Both the position numbers and the translations under genes were made by a program. 64,000 nucleotides of DNA from Bradyrhizobium macuxiense (lineage in GTDB: Bacteria; Pseudomonadota; Alphaproteobacteria; Rhizobiales; Xanthobacteraceae), in assembly GCF_007993935.1 (NCBI RefSeq), contig NZ_VITY01000019.1:107056-171055 (forward strand), read 5' to 3'. Every line of letters begins with the position of its first letter. Positions within the stretch are counted from its first letter, which is position 1. Of the stretch, positions 8,336-17,229 are shown in pieces. The notes beneath the pieces are model-generated. The model did no database searches, was not told the origin of the DNA, and saw only the letters and a program-made list of their open reading frames with translations.

Positions 8336-9736
8336 TCAGTTCCGCGCATTCTTCGCCGCTTCCCGCCCGGCGACGCGGCCGAACACGCTGCCGATGGTCA
8401 TGCCGATGCCGGCGGCGTAGCCCTTGCCGAGCACGTTGCCGGCCATGATCTCGCCAGCGGCGAACATGTTGGCCGACGGCTTGCCGTCCTTCATCAGCAT
8501 CCGTGACTGTTTGTTCACGCGGGTGCCGAGATAGGTGAAGGTGATGCCGGGCCGCACCGGATACGCGAGATAGGGCGGCGTCTCGATCCTGCGCGCCCAA
8601 TGCGTCTTCGCCGGCGTGATGCCTTCGGTCCGGCAGTCGTCGAGGATGGTGTGATCGAACGTCCCGGGCTGCACCGCGGCGTTGAAGTCGGCAATGGTCT
8701 TTTCCAGCGCGGCCGCGTCGAGCTCGAGCTTGCCGGCGAGCTCGGCAAGCGTGGCGCCCGCGATCGGCGGAAACAGCGTCGGCATGAAGCTCGTTACGAC
8801 GGTCGAGTCGAAGATGATGTAGGCGATCTGGTCCGGCTGCGCGGCGACCAGGCGGCCCCAGATCGCATAGCGCTTCGGCCAGATGTCCTCGCCCTCGTCG
8901 TAGAAGCGCTCGGCATGCTTGTTGACGACGATGCCGAACACGACCGAGTCGTGGCGCGTGATGATGCCGCCGTCGAATTTCGGCGCACGGGCGTCGATCG
9001 CGACCGCGTGGCACTGCGTCGGATCGCCGATCTCCTGCACGCCCTTGGCCAGCAGCATCTTCAGGATGGCGCCGCGGTTATACGGCGTGCCGCGGATCAG
9101 GAAATTGTCGGCAGCCTCGCCCCAATATTGCTTCAGCCATTCGATATTGGCCTCGAAGCCGCCGGCGGCCGCGACCAGCGTCGAGGCGCGCACTTCGGTC
9201 CTGCCGCCGACCGGCTGCTTCAGCTGCGCCGACAGGAACATGCCGTGCTCGATATTCAGATCGATCACCTCGGCATCGTAGAGAATGTCGACGCCGAGCT
9301 CCTCTGCGGTGCGATAGAGCGCGTTCAGCATCGCGCGGCCGCCGCCGAGGAAGAACGAGTTGGTGCGGCCGAGGCTCAGCGTGCCCCCGAGCGAGGGCTG
9401 CCAGCGTACGCCTTGCTCGACGATCCAGTTCAAGATGTCCTTGGACTCGTGGATCATGAAGCGGGCCAGCTCCTCGTCGGTCTGGCCGCCGGTCACCAGC
9501 AGCAAATCCTTCCAGAATTCCTCCTCGGTGTAGGGACCGGTGAGGATCTCGGTCGCCGCGTCATGGGCGCAGCGCATGTTGCGGGTGTGGCGGGTGTTGC
9601 CGCCGCGGTAGAATTTCGGTGCGCCTTCCAGCACCAGCACGGAGGCGCCGGCGCGCCGTGCGCTGATCGCAGCGCAAAGGGCGGCGTTGCCACCGCCGAT
9701 CACCAGCACGTCGAACCTGCGCGTCAGATCAACCAT
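8336..9736 (-). CDS. tcuA: FAD-dependent tricarballylate dehydrogenase
   Basis: 466-residue flavoprotein of the fumarate-reductase/succinate-dehydrogenase flavoprotein family. The FAD-binding motif VIGGGNAALCAA is at residues 12-23, the RGGNTRHTRNMRCAHD block is characteristic of TcuA, and the C-terminal FAD block is GKGYAAGIGM. The family oxidises tricarballylate to cis-aconitate, which enters the TCA cycle. It is in the same minus-strand cluster as the TcuC-like transporter and TcuB. The start at 9736 places the Rossmann motif close to the N-terminus, as expected. Confidence 0.88.
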   Translation of the reverse strand: MVDLTRRFDVLVIGGGNAALCAAISARRAGASVLVLEGAPKFYRGGNTRHTRNMRCAHDAATEILTGPYTEEEFWKDLLLVTGGQTDEELARFMIHESKDILNWIVEQGVRWQPSLGGTLSLGRTNSFFLGGGRAMLNALYRTAEELGVDILYDAEVIDLNIEHGMFLSAQLKQPVGGRTEVRASTLVAAAGGFEANIEWLKQYWGEAADNFLIRGTPYNRGAILKMLLAKGVQEIGDPTQCHAVAIDARAPKFDGGIITRHDSVVFGIVVNKHAERFYDEGEDIWPKRYAIWGRLVAAQPDQIAYIIFDSTVVTSFMPTLFPPIAGATLAELAGKLELDAAALEKTIADFNAAVQPGTFDHTILDDCRTEGITPAKTHWARRIETPPYLAYPVRPGITFTYLGTRVNKQSRMLMKDGKPSANMFAAGEIMAGNVLGKGYAAGIGMTIGSVFGRVAGREAAKNARN

Positions 9737-9814
9737 GCGTTCTTGTGATCGTTGTCGGCATGGAAAGCAACATGTCGGGGCAGGCGATCGGCCTGCCCCG
9801 AATGCATATGCCAA

Positions 9815-11125
9815 TCAGGCCGCGACCGTCTCGCGTTGCTCGATGGTCTGGCCGCCGCGATAGACGATCAGCGCCGCGACGATGCCGAGCACTGCGGCGC
9901 ACATCAGCCAGTAGCCGGGCGAGGCCTTGTCACCGGTGTGTTGGATCAGCCAGGTCGAGGCGAACGGCGTGAAGGTGCCGAACAGGCCGGCCGCCAGCGC
10001 AAAGGCGAGCGAGAAGCAGGTGGTGCGGACATGCGCGGGCACGATCTCGACCAGGCAGCCGAGCATGGTGCCGCTGTAAACGCCGAAGTAGAACGAGAAC
10101 ATCATCTCGACCGCCAGCATCTTGCCGAAGGTCGGCTCCGTCACCAGCCAGTGCAGCGCCGGATAGGCCGTCACCAGCGACAGGCCGGCGATCGCGAGCA
10201 GCACCGGTTTGCGGCCGAGCCGGTCGGAGACCGCGCCGCCGACCGGATTCCAGATGAAGTTGGTTACCGCAACCAGCAGCGTCACCAGCAGCGCATCCTG
10301 GGTCGAGAGCTTCAGAACGGTCTTGCCGAAGGTCGGCGTGTAGACGGTGACGAAGTAGAAGGTGGTGGTGGTGAGCACCGCGATCATCATGCCGAGAATG
10401 ACGATGCGCCAGTTGGCAATCGCCGAGGCGAACACCTCGCTTGCGGTTGGATGCTTCTTCATCGCCAGGAATGCCGGGGTTTCCTCCAGCGTACGGCGTA
10501 GGAAGAAGATCACCGGAATGATCATACAGCCGACGAAGAACGGAATGCGCCAACCCCAGGCCGCAACGGTCGCGGCCGGCATGCTCTCGCTCAGGATGTA
10601 GCCGAGGATCGAGGCAACGAAGATCGCGACCTGCTGGCTCGCCGACTGGAACGAGGTGTAGAAGCCGCGATTGCCGGGCGTGGCGATTTCAGCGAGATAC
10701 ACCGAGACACCGCCAAGCTCGACGCCGGCGGAGAAGCCTTGCAGCAGGCGGGCGATCAGCACGATGATCGGGGCGGCAATGCCGATCGTCGCATAGGTCG
10801 GGCAGATCGCGATCACCACGGTGCCGACAGCCATGATCGCCAGCGTCACGATCAGGCCTTGGCGGCGGCCGATGCGGTCGATATAGGCGCCAAGCACGAT
10901 CGCGCCGACCGGGCGCATCAGCGCGCCGAGCCAGAACACGCCGAATGCGTTGAGCAGTGCGGCGGTCTCGTTCTCGGATGGGAAGAACGCCTTGGCGATC
11001 AAGGGCGCATAGAAGCCGAACAGGAAGAAATCGAATTGCTCGAGGAAATTGCCGCTGGTCGCGCGCAGGATCGCGCCGAGACGTGACTTGATTTGCGGTG
11101 CTTGCGATGGACTCGTCTGCGACAT
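9815..11125 (-). CDS. tcuC: MFS citrate/tricarballylate proton symporter
   Basis: 436 residues, 12 predicted membrane helices, metabolite:H+ symporter branch of the major facilitator superfamily. Visible marks are NFLEQFDFFLFGFYA in helix 1, the loop 2-3 motif DRIGRRQG, and GFSAGVELGG in helix 4. In the Salmonella tcu operon the third gene encodes such a transporter, bringing tricarballylate or citrate into the cell. It lies between the LysR regulator and tcuA on one strand. Confidence 0.87.
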   Translation of the reverse strand: MSQTSPSQAPQIKSRLGAILRATSGNFLEQFDFFLFGFYAPLIAKAFFPSENETAALLNAFGVFWLGALMRPVGAIVLGAYIDRIGRRQGLIVTLAIMAVGTVVIAICPTYATIGIAAPIIVLIARLLQGFSAGVELGGVSVYLAEIATPGNRGFYTSFQSASQQVAIFVASILGYILSESMPAATVAAWGWRIPFFVGCMIIPVIFFLRRTLEETPAFLAMKKHPTASEVFASAIANWRIVILGMMIAVLTTTTFYFVTVYTPTFGKTVLKLSTQDALLVTLLVAVTNFIWNPVGGAVSDRLGRKPVLLAIAGLSLVTAYPALHWLVTEPTFGKMLAVEMMFSFYFGVYSGTMLGCLVEIVPAHVRTTCFSLAFALAAGLFGTFTPFASTWLIQHTGDKASPGYWLMCAAVLGIVAALIVYRGGQTIEQRETVAA

Positions 11126-11180
11126 AACGCCCTTTCCTCCCCGTGACGAAACGGCCGGCGCAAATTGTCTCGCCGGCCAA

Positions 11181-11204
11181 GGCAGTTGACTGCCATATGC
11201 GGCA
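11181..11204. promoter_or_regulatory. Candidate LysR-type operator upstream of tcuC
   Basis: Three half-sites GGCA, TGCC and GGCA begin at 11181, 11191 and 11201, an exact 10-bp period, giving overlapping inverted repeats (GGCA-N6-TGCC and TGCC-N6-GGCA). This helical phasing suits a LysR-family tetramer. The adjacent LysR gene is the natural candidate regulator. Confidence 0.45.
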
Positions 11205-11292
11205 ATTTGGCACGCCCGTCCGGTGTGACCAACCCGAAATCGCGCCGCCGCTATCGGAAAAAAGCCGTAGAGAAAAAACTGCGTGCGCCGCA

Positions 11293-12192
11293 TCAGGCCG
11301 TGGTATGCGCCGTGGCGCCGAGCCAGGAGCGGAATGCCGACAGCTTCGGTGAATCGGCGCGGCCCTGCGGTGTGACCAGATAGAAGCCGGCGTCGGCCGG
11401 CAGCGCGATCTTGAAGGGAACCACGAGGCGGCCCTTGGCGATGTCGTCCTGCACATAGGAGGTGCGGCCCATCGCGATGCCGATGCCGTCGATCGCGGCC
11501 TGGATCGTCACGAACAGCAGGTCGAAGGTCACGCCGGGCTGCTTCGAGATGTCGGTCGGCAGTCCGGCCGCGGTCAGCCACAGCCGCCAGTCGTCGCTGT
11601 TGGCGTTGCTGGTGTGAAGGAGCACGTGGTCCCTGAGGTCCTCAGGGCATTTGAGCGGCCTGGTTCCCTGCAGCAGCGACGGGCTGCACACCGGAAACAG
11701 CTCGTCCGCCATCAGCCAGTCGGCGCGCAGGCCGGCCCACTGGCCGCGGCCGTAGCGGATCGCGGCGTCGACCTTGTCGCGCTGGAAGTCGACCAGGCTG
11801 GTCGAGGTGGTGATGCGGACATCGATGCCGGAATGCGCCTCCTGGAAGGCCGACAGCCGCGGCAGCAGCCATTTCGCCGCGAGCGATGCCAGCGTCGAGA
11901 CGGTGAGCACGTGATCGTCGTCCCGGCGCAGCAGCCGGTCGGTCGCGAGCCTGAGGTCATTGAAGGCGGCGCGGACGCCGGGAAGGTATTCGGCGGCCTC
12001 CGGCGTCAGGCTCAGCGAGCGGTTCTGGCGGATGAACAGGCGGGCGCCGAGCTCTTCCTCGAGGCGGCGGATCTGATGGCTGATCGCGGTCTGCGTCACG
12101 TTCAGCTCGGACGCCGCCAACGTGAAGCTCATGTGCCGCGCGGCGGCCTCGAATGCCCGGAGGCCGTTCAGCGAAGGCAGGCGGCTGGTCAT
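11293..12192 (-). CDS. LysR-family transcriptional regulator (GcvA-like, probable TcuR)
   Basis: 299 residues with an N-terminal winged helix-turn-helix (residues about 8-67; FTLAASELNVTQTAISHQIR) and a periplasmic-binding-protein-like effector domain. The PSLNGLRAFEAAARHMSF start is typical of the GcvA branch. It precedes tcuC on the same strand by 167 bp. In Salmonella, TcuR activates tcuABC in response to tricarballylate; by position this protein may play that role with tricarboxylates. Confidence 0.85.
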   Translation of the reverse strand: MTSRLPSLNGLRAFEAAARHMSFTLAASELNVTQTAISHQIRRLEEELGARLFIRQNRSLSLTPEAAEYLPGVRAAFNDLRLATDRLLRRDDDHVLTVSTLASLAAKWLLPRLSAFQEAHSGIDVRITTSTSLVDFQRDKVDAAIRYGRGQWAGLRADWLMADELFPVCSPSLLQGTRPLKCPEDLRDHVLLHTSNANSDDWRLWLTAAGLPTDISKQPGVTFDLLFVTIQAAIDGIGIAMGRTSYVQDDIAKGRLVVPFKIALPADAGFYLVTPQGRADSPKLSAFRSWLGATAHTTA

Positions 12193-12310
12193 CCCTGGGT
12201 GGTCTCCAAATACATGACTTTAATTCATGCGAAACGGTACAAAGTGTCGTTTGTGAACGGGCCGAATAGCTCCGATATTACCGCCAACAGGTTACCGATA
12301 GGAGCCGTAA

Positions 12311-12529
12311 ATGTCCATTTTCACCCATGAATCGATGACAAATCATCATACGCCGGATCATCATGCGTCGGGGCTTTTGAACCAGGTCGGCGAAACCCTC
12401 CATGTCTGGTGGGAGCGTTATGAGCGCCGCCGCGAGCTGTCGCAGTGGACCGAGCGCGACCTGCACGACATCGGCATGTCCCGCAGCGACATCGTTTTCG
12501 AGACCGAGAAGCCGTTCTGGCGGGCCTGA
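12311..12529 (+). CDS. DUF1127 small protein
   Basis: 72 residues. The C-terminal part (WWERYERRRELSQWTERDL, then HDIGMSRSDI) is a clear DUF1127 domain, with an aromatic- and arginine-rich helix followed by DIGM/L-R-DI. Such small proteins in alphaproteobacteria include RNA-binding and stress-response members. It has a good ribosome site (TAGGAGCC), starts a two-gene unit with the GNAT gene and is divergent from the LysR regulator. Confidence 0.88.
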   Translation: MSIFTHESMTNHHTPDHHASGLLNQVGETLHVWWERYERRRELSQWTERDLHDIGMSRSDIVFETEKPFWRA

Positions 12530-12599
12530 TAGGCCGTCATCGCTGGCGCCGCCTCGATTGAGGGGCGCCGGGCCAATACTTTCACCCGAGGAGCGTGTC

Positions 12600-13223
12600 A
12601 TGACTGCGCTGCATCTCGACGATCTCAAGCAATACTCTGACTTGCTGCGCGCCAAGAACGGCAGCGAGATCAAGGTGCGCTTCGTCGAGCCGCGCGACCG
12701 CGAAGAGCTGCAGAGCTACATCCGCTCGCTCTCCGCGGGGTCCCGTTACAACCGCTTCCTGGGTGCACTGAGCGAGCTGCCGAAGACGGAGCTCGAGCGT
12801 TTCGTTCACGTCGGCGAGGCTGACCGGTTCACGGTGGTCGCGACGATGCTGGTCGATGGTTTTGAGACCATCGTCGGCGAAGCCCGCTATGCCTTCCATG
12901 CCGATACGTCGAGCGTCGAGTTCGGCCTGTCGATCGATGACCGGTGGCAGCGCCACGGCATTGGCAAGGCGCTGTTGAAGAATCTCGAATGCCGCGCGGC
13001 GTCGTTTGGAGCCGAGCGCATCTTTGGCGACACGTTGCGGTCCAACGCGACGATGATCGGCCTTGCCCGCAAATCCGGTTACGCCTTCGCTGCAAGCCCC
13101 GGCGACTGGAAGCTGGTGCGCTTTGCGAAGGAGATCCACGTCGAACCGCAAGACATTCCATGTGCCAGCTGGCGGCTTGCCGCCACTTCCCGCTCGGCCG
13201 CGATGTCCTCGCTTGCGGTTTGA
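12600..13223 (+). CDS. GNAT-family N-acetyltransferase
   Basis: 207 residues. The acetyl-CoA pyrophosphate loop is R118-H-G-I-G-K123 (in WQRHGIGKALL), preceded by VEFGLSIDD and followed by ERIFGDTLRSNATM...GY, the usual order of GNAT motifs. The RYNRFLGALSELP block resembles GNAT domains found fused to acyl-CoA synthetases or used alone for protein lysine acetylation. The ATG at 12600 has a GAGGAG ribosome site. A strong terminator follows. Confidence 0.85.
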   Translation: MTALHLDDLKQYSDLLRAKNGSEIKVRFVEPRDREELQSYIRSLSAGSRYNRFLGALSELPKTELERFVHVGEADRFTVVATMLVDGFETIVGEARYAFHADTSSVEFGLSIDDRWQRHGIGKALLKNLECRAASFGAERIFGDTLRSNATMIGLARKSGYAFAASPGDWKLVRFAKEIHVEPQDIPCASWRLAATSRSAAMSSLAV

Positions 13224-13231
13224 CTGACTAG

Positions 13232-13273
13232 GCCCGGTTCTGGCCCCTCCAGAACCGGGCCCTTTTCTTTTTT
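13232..13273 (+). terminator. Rho-independent terminator after the GNAT gene
   Basis: A perfect 12-bp stem (GCCCGGTTCTGG / CCAGAACCGGGC) with a 5-nt loop is followed by CCTTTTCTTTTTTG, 9 bp after the stop codon. Confidence 0.92.
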
Positions 13274-13307
13274 GATTGCTCTGTCCTTACAGCTTGCTCT
13301 GCTGCAG

Positions 13308-13470
13308 CCTCTCCCCCTGTGGGAGAGGCCGCAACGGATGCAGCGCAGCGGAATGCGTTGCAGGTGAGGGGTGTGGTCTCTCGGCAGGCTCGCCCCCAGG
13401 AGGGACCTGAGCCCCTCACCCGGATTGCATCTTGCGATGCAATCCGACCTCTCCCACTCGGGGAGAGGTG
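13308..13470. repeat. Palindromic repeat (CTCTCCCC...GGGGAGAGG class), copy 2
   Basis: CCTCTCCCCCTGTGGGAGAGG opens the element; GGATTGCATC and GATGCAATCC form the inner stem; CTCTCCCACTCGGGGAGAGG closes it. It lies between convergent genes. Confidence 0.8.
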
Positions 13471-13490
13471 ACTCCAAGGGCGCTACGCGC

Positions 13491-14321
13491 CTAGTTCCCC
13501 CGGAACACCGGCTTGCGCTTCTCGATGAAGGCCTGCACCGCCTCCTTGTGATCCGCGGTCGTGGTGAGGCGGATCAGCCGCTCGGCCTCGTGGTCGCGCG
13601 CGGTGGCGAAATCGAACTGTAGCGCTTCGTCGAGATTGTCCTTCATGTAGCGCAGCGCCAGCGTAGGGCCTTCGGCGATCGACTTCGCGAGCGCAAAGGC
13701 TTCGTCCTGCAGCGTCTCGTCCGGCACCACGCGGTTGACGAGGCCGATCTGCTCGCACCTTGCGGCGTCCACCTTCTCGGAGGTGAACATCAGCTCGCGG
13801 GCGCGTGAGGTGCCGACCAGGCGGGTCAAGAGCCAGGCCATGCCGTAGTCGCCGCTCAGCGCCACGCGCAGATAGCCGGTCGAGATGAAGGCCGATTGCG
13901 CCGCGATCCTGATGTCGCAGGCCATCGCGATCGCAAGCCCCGCGCCGACCGCGGGACCTGGCAGCGCGGCAATGGTCGGCTTGCGCACCGAGGCCAGCGC
14001 GCCGGTGAGCAGGCGCTGGCGCTCCTGCAGATCCGCGACCTTGTCCTCATAGGACATTTCGAGCTTCTTCGGATCGCGATTGGCGCCCATGCCCTTGACG
14101 TTGCCGCCGGCGCAGAATGCCTTGCCGGCGCCGGTGATCAGCAGAACGCCGACCTCGGGGTTCTCGCCGCAGGTCCGGATCATCGTGCGCAGCGCCGGCG
14201 TCAGCGTGTCCGACAGCGAGTTGCGGGCATCGGGGCGGTTCAGCGTGATGACGGCGACGCGGTCGCGGATCACGCAGAGCAGTTCGTCGGTGCCGGTCTC
14301 GATCTTGATTTCGCTGGTCAT
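13491..14321 (-). CDS. Enoyl-CoA hydratase/isomerase (PaaG-like crotonase)
   Basis: 276-residue crotonase fold. Oxyanion-hole segments are GAGKAFCAGG and GPAVGAGLAIAMACD. The active-site loop reads GDYGMAWLLTRLVG, with Asp where classic hydratases have Glu, a pattern seen in PaaG-type isomerases. The C-terminus AFIEKRKPVFRGN is typical of the family. A beta-oxidation or ring-cleavage isomerase/hydratase role is inferred. The ATG at 14321 is preceded by a GGGGAAGG ribosome site. Confidence 0.85.
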   Translation of the reverse strand: MTSEIKIETGTDELLCVIRDRVAVITLNRPDARNSLSDTLTPALRTMIRTCGENPEVGVLLITGAGKAFCAGGNVKGMGANRDPKKLEMSYEDKVADLQERQRLLTGALASVRKPTIAALPGPAVGAGLAIAMACDIRIAAQSAFISTGYLRVALSGDYGMAWLLTRLVGTSRARELMFTSEKVDAARCEQIGLVNRVVPDETLQDEAFALAKSIAEGPTLALRYMKDNLDEALQFDFATARDHEAERLIRLTTTADHKEAVQAFIEKRKPVFRGN

Positions 14322-14341
14322 GTTTCCTTCCCCTGTTTCCG

Positions 14342-14426
14342 TCGTCATTGCGAGCGGAGCGAAGCAATCCATAGCGCCGCAAGTGGAGAAATGGATTGCT
14401 TCGTCGCTTCGCTCCTCGCAATGACG
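14342..14426. repeat. Palindromic repeat (CGTCATTGCGAGCGAAGC type), copy 1
   Basis: TCGTCATTGCGAGCGGAGCG opens and CGCTCCTCGCAATGACGA closes the element, with ATGGATTGCTTC within. Further copies are at 19747-19833 and 44461-44544. Confidence 0.88.
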
Positions 14427-14479
14427 AATGCGGTTGCGGTTTGCCCTCAGCCTACGCCGCTTACATGATCTCCGTCATC

Positions 14480-15181
14480 TCAAAACTTCTCAACCCAGGG
14501 CCGCAATTCCAGCTCCCAGGTCCAGGCGCTGCGCGGCTGTTGCAGCACGTTCCAGTAGCTCAATGCAATCGCGTCGGGATCGAGCATCGAATCCGGCCGA
14601 TCGGCGGGCTCGGCGCGCGCTGCGCTGCGGATGCCGCCGTCGATCACGAAATGCGCGACATGGATGCCCTGCGGCGACAATTCGCGCGCCATGCTCTGCG
14701 CTAGGCCGCGCAGCGCGAACTTGCCCATCGCGAACGGCGCCGATTGCGCATAGCCCTTGACGCTGGCGGAGGCGCCGGTGAACAGGATCGCGCCCTTCTT
14801 GTTAGGGAGCATGCGCTTCGCCGCCTCCTGCGCCACCAGGAAGCCGCCGAATGCCGAGACCGCGATCGCCTGCTCGACCTCGGAGGGGACGAGTTCAACG
14901 AACGGCCCGCGCGAGCGGCCGGAGGCGTTGTAGACCACGAGGTCGGGTGTTCCGATCTCGCGCTCGACCAGACCGAACAGACGTTCGACATCCTCGGCCT
15001 TGGTGGTGTCGCAGGCATAGGCGCGCGCGCCGGTTTCGGTGCAGAGCGCGCCGAGCTTCTCGATGCTGCGGGCGCCCAGCGCCACGCGAATTCCCTCTCG
15101 CGAAAATAGCCGCGTCAGCGAGGCGCTGAGGCCCGCGCCGGCACCGACGATCAGGGCGATCTTGTACTTGGGAATATCCAT
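14480..15181 (-). CDS. SDR-family protein with Phe in place of the catalytic Tyr
   Basis: 233 residues, Rossmann fold. The nucleotide-binding motif is VGAGAGLSAS (residues about 11-20), with the NAG-equivalent at VYNASG and the catalytic-serine region at FTGASAS. Where SDR enzymes carry Tyr-X3-Lys the sequence reads PFAMGK, so Phe replaces Tyr while Lys is kept. The protein may therefore be a non-standard or non-catalytic SDR. It is divergent from the AidB-like acyl-CoA dehydrogenase with 35 bp between starts, so shared regulation is likely. Confidence 0.8.
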   Translation of the reverse strand: MDIPKYKIALIVGAGAGLSASLTRLFSREGIRVALGARSIEKLGALCTETGARAYACDTTKAEDVERLFGLVEREIGTPDLVVYNASGRSRGPFVELVPSEVEQAIAVSAFGGFLVAQEAAKRMLPNKKGAILFTGASASVKGYAQSAPFAMGKFALRGLAQSMARELSPQGIHVAHFVIDGGIRSAARAEPADRPDSMLDPDAIALSYWNVLQQPRSAWTWELELRPWVEKF

Positions 15182-15216
15182 TGGGCTTTCCTTTGCTCGG
15201 CCGGAGGAGGATAGTC

Positions 15217-17034
15217 GTGCCCAAACAAATGAGCACCGCAGCCGGAAATTCAATGCAGCCGCACAAGCAGGATCCGAAAACGCCATCCACCAGCCAGCCG
15301 GGCCTGTTGGCGCCCGATACGACGGGAATGAATTTCTACCGGGCCGATCCGGCGCTGACCGATCTTCTGAAACTGCATCTTCCCGAAGCGTTGTTCCGCC
15401 ACATCGAGCCGCATCTCGACCGGCTCGGCGGCCTGGCCGGCGGCACTCTCGACGAATGCGCGCGGCTTGCCGACCGGCACACGCCCGTGCTGCACCAGCG
15501 CGACAAGTTCGGCCGCGACGTGCAAACAATCGAATATCATCCGGCCTATCGCGAGATCGAGAAGGCCGCGTTCGGCGAATTCGGCATCCACGCGCTGTCG
15601 ATCCGCAAGGGCATCATGGGCTGGCCCGACAAATATCCCGTCGTCGCCAAGCACGCCTTCACCTTCCTGTTCAACCAGACCGAGTTCGGCATGGGCTGCC
15701 CGATCAACGTCACCGACGGGTGCGCCAAGCTCTTGGCGAATTTCGGCAGCGAGGCGTTGAAGGCGAAATATCTCGACGGCCTGACCCAGACCGACATGAG
15801 CAAACTGACGCAGGGCGGCCAGTTCATGACCGAGAAGGAGGGCGGCTCCGACGTCGGCACGCTCACCACGCGCGCCGTGCAGGACGGCGACCACTGGCGG
15901 CTCTATGGCGAGAAATGGTTCTGCTCGAACGCCGACGCCAAGGTGGTGATGTTGCTGGCGCGCCCCGAGGGCGCGGGGCCGGGCACGAAAGGCGTCGGCT
16001 TGTTCCTGATGCCGCGTTTCCTCGATGACGGTTCGCAGAACCACTACCGGATCGTTCGCCTGAAGGACAAGCTCGGCACGCGCTCGATGGCTTCCGGCGA
16101 AATCAAGTTCGACGGTGCGATCGCCTATGCCGTCGGCAAGCTCGATCGCGGTTTCGTGCAGATGGCCGAGATGGTGAACTCGTCGCGGCTCTCCAACGGC
16201 GTGAAATCGACCGCGCTGATGCGTCGCGCCTGGCACGATGCGATCACGGTCGCGAAGGGCCGCGTGGTATTCGGCCAGCGCATCATCGATCTGCCGCTGG
16301 CGCGACGGCAGCTGATGAAGATCATGCTGCCGACCGAGCAGGCGCTGTCGATGAGCTTTTTGACCGCTGATGCGCTCGACCGCGCCGAGGCCGGCAGCCA
16401 GGATGCCGCGGCGCTGCTCCGCATCCTGACCCCGACCTTGAAATTCCGCGCCACCCGCGACGCCCGCAAGGTCTGCGGCGACGCGATGGAGGTGCGCGGC
16501 GGCATCGGCTACATCGAGGAATTCGTCACGCCGCGGCTGCTGCGCGACGCGCATCTCGGCTCGATCTGGGAGGGCACCGGCAACATCGTCGCGATCGATG
16601 CGCTGAAGCGCGCGGTCGGCCGTCATGGCGCCGACAATGCGCTTGCCGCCGATCTGCACGCGCGGCTCGACGATAGTCCCAATGTGCCGCAAGCATGGCG
16701 CAACCGGCTGCGCGATCTCAGCGACCGCGCGATCGCGTTTGCGCGCGAGGTCGCGAGCCGCATCGACAATGAGGGCGATGCGCGACGCGCCACCAGCCTG
16801 CTCTATCATGTCGCAAGCGCGGTGGCGCTGGCGTGGGAAGGTGGACGTATTCACGAGATGCGCGGCGACGCGCGCCGGCTGTTGCTGTCGCGGATGGTGG
16901 TCGATCACCGCGTGACGCCGGGCGATCCGTTCCGGCTAACGGAAAATACCGTTCAGCGCAGGATGACCGAGCACCTGCTCGGCGATCGCGCCATCGGCAT
17001 GGCCGAGGTTGGCGAATTGCTCATCGCAGCGTAG
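15217..17034 (+). CDS. AidB-like acyl-CoA dehydrogenase
   Basis: 605 residues, longer than a standard ~380-residue acyl-CoA dehydrogenase. It carries the FAD/substrate motifs MTEKEGGSDVG (the AidB/DmdC style) and KLGTRSMASGE, the catalytic block GSIWEGTGNIVAIDAL with the expected Glu, and a ~150-residue helical C-terminal extension. The family includes DmdC, FadE5-type and AidB proteins; the substrate is unknown. I chose the GTG at 15217 because the ribosome site GGAGGAGG lies 8 bp upstream; the in-frame ATG at 15229 would be too far from it. Confidence 0.85.
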   Translation: MPKQMSTAAGNSMQPHKQDPKTPSTSQPGLLAPDTTGMNFYRADPALTDLLKLHLPEALFRHIEPHLDRLGGLAGGTLDECARLADRHTPVLHQRDKFGRDVQTIEYHPAYREIEKAAFGEFGIHALSIRKGIMGWPDKYPVVAKHAFTFLFNQTEFGMGCPINVTDGCAKLLANFGSEALKAKYLDGLTQTDMSKLTQGGQFMTEKEGGSDVGTLTTRAVQDGDHWRLYGEKWFCSNADAKVVMLLARPEGAGPGTKGVGLFLMPRFLDDGSQNHYRIVRLKDKLGTRSMASGEIKFDGAIAYAVGKLDRGFVQMAEMVNSSRLSNGVKSTALMRRAWHDAITVAKGRVVFGQRIIDLPLARRQLMKIMLPTEQALSMSFLTADALDRAEAGSQDAAALLRILTPTLKFRATRDARKVCGDAMEVRGGIGYIEEFVTPRLLRDAHLGSIWEGTGNIVAIDALKRAVGRHGADNALAADLHARLDDSPNVPQAWRNRLRDLSDRAIAFAREVASRIDNEGDARRATSLLYHVASAVALAWEGGRIHEMRGDARRLLLSRMVVDHRVTPGDPFRLTENTVQRRMTEHLLGDRAIGMAEVGELLIAA

Positions 17035-17060
17035 GCTCGTCGTGGCCGCTCGCGCAGTCT

Positions 17061-17191
17061 CACCTCTCCCATCGGGAGAGGTCGGATCGCGCCAGCGATC
17101 CGGGTGAGGGGTTGCGCTCTATCGACCGACCTGAACCCCTCACCCGGACCGCATCTTCGATGCGCTCCGACCTCTCCCCCTGGGAGAGGTG
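17061..17191. repeat. Palindromic repeat (CTCTCCCC...GGGGAGAGG class), copy 3
   Basis: CACCTCTCCCATCGGGAGAGG begins the element and CCTCTCCCCCTGGGAGAGGTG ends it, with CATCTTCGATG inside. Confidence 0.8.
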
Positions 17192-17229
17192 GAGAGCGTG
17201 CGCAACAAAAAACATGAGAGGAAATTCCG

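Noticed and set aside
15250..16908. 552-codon open frame antisense to the AidB-like dehydrogenase
   Set aside because: Mirror frame with His/Gln/Arg-rich composition and no ribosome site.
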